Of a DNA stretch of 64,000 bases, positions 21,001 to 28,075 are shown piece by piece. The stretch's first letter is position 1, and each line of letters opens with the position of its first letter. The position numbers and the translations under genes were made by a program. The notes below the pieces were generated by a model. It was given only the letters and a program-made list of their open reading frames with translations, was not told the origin of the DNA and did not search any database. The stretch comes from Heliopora coerulea (lineage: Eukaryota > Cnidaria > Anthozoa > Scleralcyonacea > Helioporidae), in contig JASJOG010000211.1 in NCBI GenBank assembly GCA_030142905.1, forward strand, positions 124,001 through 188,000, in the 5' to 3' direction.

Positions 21001-21850
21001 GCCAGGTTTCAGTTATGGCAATCAAAATAGCATTTGAGTTAGTTTGGAAAACAGTACGTAGTTGGTCAACAATTGGAAGCAAACTTCGGCAATTTAAATG
21101 AACCATAAAAGTGTTATTAATGTTCATGAGATCATCAATAGAGAAAGACGTTTCTAGGCTAGAGCCACTTGCCAAGTTGGGTGGATTTTCTTTAACAAAT
21201 GAACATTCTGCTTGACACACTTCAAAATACGAGTCCGAAAGCCTTGGCAAAGCGCACGAACAACAGACCCAGCTTTCGTCAGGATGATCCAGATAATACG
21301 ATCGAAACATTTCGACAGACATACCTATACACTTTACATGAAACCATTTCATACAATCATTGCACAGAATTCCATTTTGATTGTTCTTTACAGGTTTTTC
21401 GCATTCACCACACGGGTATCTCCATCGAGAATTTTGTTTAACGCCGTCCCCTATCGACTTCTCTGGTCCTGGATTTAACTCGACATCGCCAGATAAACGT
21501 AGCAGTTTAAAGTTAGCAAGCCCATTTGTATAACATAAAATATGGCCACCAATAAACCTCCTCCGACCTCTTTGTCTTGTCCGAATCGTCGCTCCATACA
21601 AGTCAATACAAACACTCAGCGAGCGGTATTTAACCTCTTCCACTTCTTCTTTAGCAATTGAAGGACTATGAAATGCTGAACTATTAATAGATAAGTTTAC
21701 TTCAGTATATAATAGAAGTAATACCATTAAACTTGTGTGCAGAAATCCATAAGAGTCGCGAGTTGACAGAGGACCGTAATCTGACGCCATCTTGACTGTA
21801 TTGTTGACTTTACACATTGTCTGCACGTCTACGAGTCTACACGATCATGT
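18072..21850 (-). mobile_element. LINE with intact single ORF and (TTA)n tail
   Basis: The minus-strand LINE has one uninterrupted ORF (21790-18239), a short 3' UTR, and a 3' tail of TAA/TTA repeats (18084-18110 on the plus strand). It is the youngest-looking LINE in the window because the ORF keeps every catalytic motif. It has no separate esterase ORF1; the PHD finger is fused upstream of the endonuclease. Confidence 0.85.
18239..21790 (-). CDS. LINE polyprotein: leader, 2A, PHD finger, APE endonuclease, RT
   Basis: The ATG at 21790 (AAGATGG context) is preferred over upstream codons in the same open frame and gives 1183 aa. Order from that start: a hydrophobic leader (GFLHTSLMVLLLLY, about residues 15-28). 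Then a 2A ribosome-skipping motif, LSGDVELNPGP, with the Gly-Pro break at residues 108/109. A C4HC3 PHD finger spans about 127-180 (CGEC, CNDC, WFHVKC, WVCCSC). An APE endonuclease spans about 229-435 (HLNCRSL, ITETWL, ILGDLNAD, SDHFLIY). The RT has FLDLRKAFDIIDH, GVPQGSVLGP and YADD near 899. The C-terminus has VQNRAMRII. All catalytic residues appear intact, so it may be active. Skipping would separate a 108-aa leader from a 1075-aa enzyme. Confidence 0.9.
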   Translation of the reverse strand: MASDYGPLSTRDSYGFLHTSLMVLLLLYTEVNLSINSSAFHSPSIAKEEVEEVKYRSLSVCIDLYGATIRTRQRGRRRFIGGHILCYTNGLANFKLLRLSGDVELNPGPEKSIGDGVKQNSRWRYPCGECEKPVKNNQNGILCNDCMKWFHVKCIGMSVEMFRSYYLDHPDESWVCCSCALPRLSDSYFEVCQAECSFVKENPPNLASGSSLETSFSIDDLMNINNTFMVHLNCRSLLPIVDQLRTVFQTNSNAILIAITETWLNEDNEDMEVHVDGYTIERKDRGTLGGGVGIYVKDGTRYVRRTDLEESDIEAICVEVKLRKVTYLVICVYRAPNFSHTVLIDYLDDLTHKSLRERKQIIILGDLNADCLNNSLVQTRALKDFIERNDLEQLITKPTRSTRTSSALLDLLITSTPNPFTSAEVIESGVSDHFLIYGVLSTKAKQAKKPQHRIIETRKIDLKANHETFLNELNHVPGSLMDLFVNPDDKLYVWEKLFTPIIDEYFPLKRKRIRRNSHPWINTEILILMRNRDRLKKIALKSRLQDDYKLYKCARNRVTSYIRKARVNYFKRKLDENSNNPKAFWKLMKIVLPSKTKQTVINKITVDGEDITDSKGIASTLNSYFSNIPKRLLATQDTCQDLDTLSPSPPIAYDKESRFNFRPISEAEIRQQLMSMKPNKATGYDKLPVNVLKLSANNISQCLATIVNSSFEQGVFPKIWKIARISPIFKGASANDRDNYRPISVLPALAKVCERVADNQVKDYGENHQTLKEPLQFAYTKHCSTVTALIKVIDSWKSAIDDRKYTVAVFLDLRKAFDIIDHSMLLKKLRHYGFDENAIKWFVSYLTDRQQYVVYQNAQSDLEYVTNGVPQGSVLGPTLFCLYYNTIVYSFTECDPFLYADDTEVHHSNKDLALAVEKINLDLMNVDQWLLQNRMIANVKKTKSLLIGSKSAIKKAGKLEVRLSDETVEQVDSFDYLGLRVSNCLSWESHITIICRRTHSRLSLLNRISAFLPKPVLCRIYKQTILPILDYCSIVWHDCGSTLTRQVELVQNRAMRIILKEGKKKCTQEMRNVLNLLTLFNRRRFFRYILIFKILNNLNCPEQLLDVFKFRSSVRNRELRDETLLDLPKVKTKMGQTMFAYSGAKDWNSLPRYIRKITSITSFKRSICTYLLDSDKDSHICSL

Positions 21851-24368
21851 CCGCTGATTTTTACAGAAGACATCATCATACAGTTCCATAGATTCAAAGC
21901 ACATACAGCCTTTTTAAGTATAAATCATGTAGTTTTGGCTAAAAAATTTGAGTAAAAATTTTTTCATGGCGTGACTATGAGGTTAGACATGCCTGTTTTT
22001 GAGATGGAACACTACAAGAACCCATCCAAAGATCTGCAGTCAGGCCTTGGCACCTAGCAAAGTAAACTGTCTGAACTAGAAATACGTGCTGGTAACAAAC
22101 CCTCGTTCACAATTCCACTATATCCCTTGAGAATTTGTGCACGATTGATAGTTCTGGAAAATTGTGAAAAAGCCTAAAATTTTACTAATAATCCACAAGT
22201 CGTCCTTATTATAACTGGAACGTAAAAAACATACTTGCACAGTCCACGTGAGGTGGAAGAGATTCAATCAACAACAACAACAACAACAACAACATCAGGA
22301 AAACAATGGAATTAGGGAAAATATGAGGAGAACAAGCCTGACAGGTTTTGGACCCTGAATCCGGCATAAAAATAAAAATAAAATTAAATAAAATAAAAAA
22401 GTTAAAAACTTCATAACTCGGCTACGAATTAACAATAAGCCAAATTGGAAATTTTTTATATTTGAAAACTGGTCGTCATATTTGCGCTAAAAATTTTCGA
22501 TTCTGTTTTAGAACAAAATGTTTAGTGGGAATTACCTTTAACAGCTTAATGAATTCTAACAAATCCATTCTGACAATTAAATCAATTAGTACAGGTCATC
22601 GTCTGGTTTTTGGTGCAACTAACGATCAATACCATGAGTAATATTACACAATTTAGTGAAATTGGAAATATTATGAGTGGTGTTTATTGCATCAAAAAAC
22701 TAGGCGATTTTTTGTTAATCATTAAACTGAAAAAAATGTTTTAAAAAATATGTGCTCTACGAATGCGAGTAAGTTGTTGTCTTCTCGTTTAGCCGCCCAT
22801 TTTCTGAAAACATTCATCCAATTCTCCGTGATCTTCCTGATATTTTTGTTGCCGGAAGACCTTTTCCAGTGCTTCTATCGTTTCATCACTTGATACAGGG
22901 AAACGTATCTCATTTTCTCCACTTTGTTTTGTAGCCATTTTTGAATTGAGCGGGGAATGTTACTTGGTTTCCAATAGCGAACCTGAAATTGCACTAAATT
23001 TCAAATTTATGCCCCGAATTACAACTTTGCACCGAATTAACAGGAAATCGTGCTGCTCTCAACCAATCAGATAACAGATTTTTTTCAGTTTAATAATTTA
23101 GGCTTAAATTTAGACCTTGTATAAGTTGCAGGCTTGAGGTATTTTATGTTGTTTTCCGATTACTCTTCTCACTCAATTCGCCCTTAAGTAAGATTTTTTA
23201 TTACTACATGGCCAGACTGTCCGTCTCAAAAATAGACTATGTGACCTAAGTTATTCGATCATAGATTACCGGTCGGACATCAGCACTACGGACCGCCCAT
23301 GACTGAAGCATTTTTTGACTTGTTTTTTTGTCAAAGTAATTTGTAAATCACGCATTACTGGTGGTTGAGGGGATAAAAATTCAGCGCACAAGCGCAATGA
23401 AATGTCTTCTGAACATCTGCCAGTAAATTCATTTGTACAAGGCCATCACGAGTACGTAGACTTCTGTGACAGCTTAAAATCATTGAGGAGTATTTTCAGA
23501 AACAAGAGCCCAGTAATAAAACTAATAAACATTTGGTTGTCTTATCAAAGCAAATGACAGCGATAAATCAACAGTAGTGTCCTGTGTTCACCCCCACCAA
23601 AATGAGGGTTAACATGAAAGCTGTTAGTCACGTCCCTAAACGCCTGGCAGTGTCGGTCACAAAGTTTCTTAAGCGTTCAACAAACATTGGCAAAGTTATC
23701 TTCAAGGGGAAAACGATGAACCGATGTGTGGCATATGGCTTAGAGCCTTAAAACCTCCTCGAGCGTATGAATTTCGAGGAGACAACCTTTTTACGAAAAA
23801 TTATCCAGTCATTGCAAATCTACCGCTTCTTTTGAGTGTTCCTTATTTGGGGCAGGTTGTTACTTTCGGCATTCTTTTGTAATTGACGGTTATCCCTCCG
23901 ACACTAAGGTAGATCTAGTCAAAATTTGCCTTACATATTGACAAAATGCGTGACCTTACTACACCGTGAACAGGTGCTCTCATTTCAAGTCAGCATGCCA
24001 GTTCGCCGAGTGAGAAAAAGGCCTGCAGGCATCAAGTCAACTCACTCAAAAACGCTTGAGCATTGCCCCATACAAATAATGTCGTTAGTTTAATCTTGGC
24101 CTTGTGAACATTCTGTGGACAAAATTTTGAACATGCTGCATTATTAAAAAAATTTTGAATTTATTTAAAAGAAAATGTTACTAAGTTGGAAAATGTTTCA
24201 CCTGATGGAGTTTCCATCAAATTTGTATATTTTTTAAATATTTCATCGCTTGGTCGGGGAGGGGGGGGGGGGGTTCTGAGAAAACAGCTTTTCTCTCTAG
24301 TTTAATACGTGTAAATTTGAAAGACTTTGAGATTTCGGATTCTGACTTGAAGTAAATCTTTTTGACAG
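21851..24368. other. end of gene A intron, little recognised
   Basis: A+T-rich sequence with an (AAC)n run near 22267-22295, AATAAA-type runs near 22366-22395, and a poly-G run at 24257-24274. A minus-strand 49-codon ORF is listed separately. No domain-bearing frame was found. Confidence 0.4.
22789..22938 (-). CDS. 49-aa ORF, unknown
   Basis: A minus-strand ATG in an AAAATGG context starts a 49-aa acidic frame (MATKQSGENEIRFPVSSDET, then IEALEKVFRQQ, then ELDECFQKMGG). It has balanced, non-repetitive composition, unlike the surrounding A+T-rich DNA. It resembles a short first exon or the N-terminus of a mobile-element protein, but no family is recognised and no downstream exon was found. Confidence 0.3.
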   Translation of the reverse strand: MATKQSGENEIRFPVSSDETIEALEKVFRQQKYQEDHGELDECFQKMGG

Positions 24369-24570
24369 GTCAGCTGGAATAAATTATGATGACTCAGTCT
24401 ACGTCATGACTCGAAATGGATCTAGGCCAGTAATAGGCCGAGAGGACTTGGATTCGTTTGCTGGCGAAATAAAAAGAGAAGATAGCTCATCCTCCTCTGC
24501 CATGCTTTGGGTTCCAGGCAATGGAAATTCCAAGAAAATACGCGCAGAACCTGTTAATGGTTCACACTAG
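24369..24570 (+). CDS. host gene A, terminal exon
   Basis: A TTTTTGACAG acceptor opens a 202-nt coding exon ending in TAG at 24570. It enters in phase 2, matching the donor at 5610: AG plus G completes an Arg codon. It encodes SAGINYDDSVYVMTRNGS, then VIGREDLDSFAGEIKRED, a serine run, and ends AEPVNGSH. This is a soluble cytoplasmic tail with possible Tyr phosphorylation sites (NYDDSVYVM). The 18,758-nt intron before it holds a CR1-type LINE, a Crypton, and two more LINEs. Product unknown; the phase match supports but does not prove the connection. Confidence 0.65.
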
Positions 24571-25408
24571 ACGTCTTCTGTTGTCAAATGCGACTTCCAA
24601 TGTTTTTCCTGCAACAGATTTCCATTCAAAATTGCACCATTTTGTACGACATTGTCGCACCATAGCGGTATTCAACAATTTTTCACTGCGGTTTGAAAAT
24701 AATACGAAAACTTGCTCTATAACTGCTTTTTTTATTGAATTTGATGGTACTTGTTTTAATAACTGCCTTTTAATACCACATTAAAAATCAAGATTGGTTT
24801 GGACACAATTTTTTGTTTTTCTTCCGATAGTATTTGATATGGCATGCAGATCCATTTAGTATTATTCCGTTTACAGTTTTCATTACTGAAATCAGAAACC
24901 AACGCGCATGCTCACAATCTTCAAGCTATAGAAAAGAGTAAATTGAACGATAATATCGAGTAAAAACTGGCCTCAACGTCAGTTAAGACCTTTTAAACTC
25001 TTTCCAATTATTCCTAAATCATTTTTCCGGAGTGGGTAACTCGCCCACCCGCCAACTCTCTGGTTGCACCACGGTGAGTGACGTGGGGGCGAAGTATTCT
25101 GTTCCGTTCCCAGCGAGCCATTAACACCATTAACGTAATTAGCTCAGAATCAAAAAAGTCTTTACATCGTCACTTAATTTGTCGCCCACCGCCATTTCCT
25201 TACAAGGGTGATCCTATTCTGCATTCAGTTAATATGGTGACGTCATACCGACAAATAACGAAACGTGTCGAAAAATTCTCGTGCGATCTCCGTACTGCGA
25301 GCAAAATTCCCACTAATCATAACAGTTCAAATCCAAAGTTTCCTTGCTGAATAACTGATACTTTTTTTAAGAAAATTACTATTTGGTTTTTGAATTGCAT
25401 AATTTAAG
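24571..25408. other. gene A 3' region and intergenic
   Basis: Presumed 3' UTR and intergenic sequence. No clear AATAAA within 300 nt of the stop was noticed. The 90-codon frame at 25078-25350 is unrecognised. Confidence 0.35.
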
Positions 25409-25481
25409 TTGACATGTTTGAAGAAGTTGATCGTCTAGGTTAGTGTAGTCTTGAGAAAGACTGTTGGTTGAAGTGACTGAC

Positions 25482-25513
25482 GTTTCGACAGCCTTAGCGG
25501 CGGTCATCTTCAG
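25482..25513 (-). ncRNA. hammerhead-like ribozyme core, left arm
   Basis: On the minus strand: CTGAAGA, a stem GACCGCC / GGCTGTC with one C-T mismatch closed by GCTAA, then GAAAC followed by GTC. This fits the hammerhead pattern CUGANGA, stem II, GAAAC. Penelope-like elements are known to carry minimal hammerheads in their terminal repeats. Stem III would be the short ACGU, which favours dimeric action. Cleavage is untested. Confidence 0.6.
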
Positions 25514-25669
25514 AGTGAAAAGGAGAGTAAATGTCAGGCTCGCCTGTATTTGTATCTGGCTCGTGCGTGATAAGTGGGCGGTCGTATTAGTCATGGAGGT
25601 GTGATATTTGGCGAGAAGCAATGGGTGTGGTTGTGTAGGCGTTAATTATCAGTTAGTCGAAGTGTAAGT

Positions 25670-26318
25670 CTATTGGCTGCTCGCACGTTTGACTTTATGA
25701 ATTAGTCGTTTGTAAGGTCCCGGTAATTGTTGTGAACGGTTTAATGGATTTTGCTCTAAGTTCGTATACCAGTTTTCTAGTGTGAGTCGCTGTTTGTAGT
25801 TGGTGCTGTACGTAATGCATTTTGCCGATTCCCAGTCAATGTTGTGTTTGGTTTGTCGGTGGTGTTCGGCAATGTGGTTGGTTTTGTCTCCGTTTTTTGT
25901 CGCTCGTTTGTGTTCTGTGAGTCGTATATTTAAGTTTCTGCTAGTCTCACCTATATAAGTGGCTTGGCAGTCGGAGCAATTAATTTTGTAAACTGCACCT
26001 TGTCTTTCGTGCGGTTGTTCTCTGTCCTTAACGTTAGTCAGTACATGTCGTAAAGTTGTGATCGGTTTGTGCGCTACTCGTATGTTGTATGTATGGTCGT
26101 AAGATACGCGAGATAATCTCAGACGTACCTTTTATGTAAGGTATCGTTGCTGTAGTTGTTGTCGGACTGTTGTTTTCGTCGCGTTCATTGTCTTTGTAAG
26201 TGTTAAGTTTGATGAAGTCAGAGTTATAGTTGTTTTTGTGGAAAACGCATTGTAAGTAGTCATTTTCTTGGCGTAGAGCGTCGGGTGAGTTACAAATGAG
26301 TTGTGCGCGTCTCGTCAA
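25670..26318 (-). pseudogene. Penelope-like C-terminal region and GIY-YIG nuclease, left arm
   Basis: Mirror copy of 26647-27295. The first frame begins MTRRAQLICNSPDALRQEND and reaches YIKGTSEIISRILRPY, the linker between RT and nuclease. After a small frameshift caused by a CATA duplication, it continues into the GIY-YIG domain. It lacks the RT, so it is a 5'-truncated, non-autonomous copy. Confidence 0.75.
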
Positions 26319-26395
26319 TGTTTTGATGGTGGTAGCTTTGTGTGAGGTTGGATTGTACGATGATTGGTCCAGTAGTCTGTCAGTATGCGTTGGTT

Positions 26396-26569
26396 AATAA
26401 CAAACTACAGACCACTCTCTACAGGAAATACAGACCAATAACAAACAATAACAAACTACAGACCAATAACAATAACTACAGACCAATAACAAACTACAGA
26501 CCAATAACAAACTACAGACCAATAACAAACTACAGACCAATAACAAACTACAGACCACTGTCTACAGGA
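26396..26569 (+). repeat. 18-bp minisatellite at palindrome centre
   Basis: About eight copies of AATAACAAACTACAGACC, some with internal deletions, form the spacer between the palindrome arms. The start and end both contain CTACAGACCACT-CTCTACAGGAAA-like segments. Translation gives NNYRPIT repeats, which are a by-product and not a protein. Confidence 0.85.
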
Positions 26570-26646
26570 AACCAACGCATACTGACAGACTACTGGACCA
26601 ATCATCGTACAATCCAACCTCACACAAAGCTACCACCATCAAAACA

Positions 26647-27295
26647 TTGACGAGACGCGCACAACTCATTTGTAACTCACCCGACGCTCTACGCCAAGAA
26701 AATGACTACTTACAATGCGTTTTCCACAAAAACAACTATAACTCTGACTTCATCAAACTTAACACTTACAAAGACAATGAACGCGACGAAAACAACAGTC
26801 CGACAACAACTACAGCAACGATACCTTACATAAAAGGTACGTCTGAGATTATCTCGCGTATCTTACGACCATACATACAACATACGAGTAGCGCACAAAC
26901 CGATCACAACTTTACGACATGTACTGACTAACGTTAAGGACAGAGAACAACCGCACGAAAGACAAGGTGCAGTTTACAAAATTAATTGCTCCGACTGCCA
27001 AGCCACTTATATAGGTGAGACTAGCAGAAACTTAAATATACGACTCACAGAACACAAACGAGCGACAAAAAACGGAGACAAAACCAACCACATTGCCGAA
27101 CACCACCGACAAACCAAACACAACATTGACTGGGAATCGGCAAAATGCATTACGTACAGCACCAACTACAAACAGCGACTCACACTAGAAAACTGGTATA
27201 CGAACTTAGAGCAAAATCCATTAAACCGTTCACAACAATTACCGGGACCTTACAAACGACTAATTCATAAAGTCAAACGTGCGAGCAGCCAATAG
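26647..27295 (+). pseudogene. Penelope-like C-terminal region and GIY-YIG nuclease, right arm
   Basis: The linker frame (26647-26931) is followed, one frame over, by GAVYKINCSDCQATYIGETS, then RNLNIRLTEHKRATK, THIAEHH-type residues and LENWYTNLEQNPLNR, ending in TAG at 27293-27295. This is the GIY-YIG domain with the Tyr-Ile-Gly core, the Arg of the first helix, and the conserved LE.W...E..PLNR tail. In intact elements it nicks target DNA. The frameshift near 26875 and missing RT make this copy defective, but the nuclease domain itself reads intact. Confidence 0.8.
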
Positions 27296-27451
27296 ACTTA
27301 CACTTCGACTAACTGATAATTAACGCCTACACAACCACACCCATTGCTTCTCGCCAAATATCACACCTCCATGACTAATACGACCGCCCACTTATCACGC
27401 ACGAGCCAGATACAAATACAGGCGAGCCTGACATTTACTCTCCTTTTCACT

Positions 27452-27486
27452 CTGAAGATGACCGCCGCTAAGGCTGTCGAAACGTC
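27452..27486 (+). ncRNA. hammerhead-like ribozyme core, right arm
   Basis: Mirror copy of 25482-25513: CTGAAGA (27452-27458), stem II 27460-27466 with 27472-27478, and GAAAC (27479-27483) followed by GTC. The palindrome therefore has a self-cleaving-type motif near each outer end, both reading outward. Confidence 0.6.
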
Positions 27487-28075
27487 AGTCACTTCAACCA
27501 ACAGTCTTTCTCAAGACTACACTAATCTAGACGATCAACTTCCTCAAACATGTCAAGATTCTCCCAGGTTCAAACCATTTACTTTATAATTTAAGTTATT
27601 ATACTTCGGAGTTCGTAGTTTCCATTATTGCTTAGCTTAAGCATGGTGGTTGTTTTCCGTGTATATATTATTTCTAACTTTGTACGTGAATATACTTTTT
27701 GGTATATCCTTTCTCTTAATGATTGCCAATTTAGCTCTTTCAATACATCATTTGACTTGACTGCATACGGCCGACCTATAACTATTCTAGCTGCTCTGTC
27801 TTGCATTTTCTGTACTTTGTCCAGGAGATAATCACTACGATTATTTCAAAGTGCACTACAATAATCAAAGTGTGGTAGAATACAGAGCATCATGAGCTAA
27901 TGAATGTATAATTCGGTACCAACTTCCTAATACGCTGCAAAAAAGCCAATACCTTTAAAAACTTTAGCAACGATACCATCGATTTGCTTGTTCCGTAAGA
28001 GTTGATTGCCGACAATAATACCTAGTGTTTTAGACTGTTTAACACTTTTGATACTGTGCAACCCAATTTAATTTC

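Larger units (their letters stand above)
25409..27556. repeat. 987-bp-arm palindrome of Penelope-like sequence
   Basis: Left arm 25409-26395 and right arm 26570-27556 are the same length and nearly identical as reverse complements, centred on 26482.5. Three pairs of open frames fall at exactly mirrored coordinates, so there are no net indels. At least one substitution is visible (CTTCTTC versus CTTCCTC near the ends). The 174-bp spacer is a minisatellite with unit AATAACAAACTACAGACC. Each arm holds the 3' part of a Penelope-like element with its nuclease reading outward. Confidence 0.9.

Noticed and set aside
26342..26650. Open frame with NNYRPIT repeats
   Set aside because: It is the translated 18-bp minisatellite at the palindrome centre, with no start context or domain.
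25409..27556. Palindrome as a CRISPR array or inverted rRNA unit
   Set aside because: Arms encode Penelope linker and GIY-YIG nuclease; there are no spacers and no rRNA sequence.
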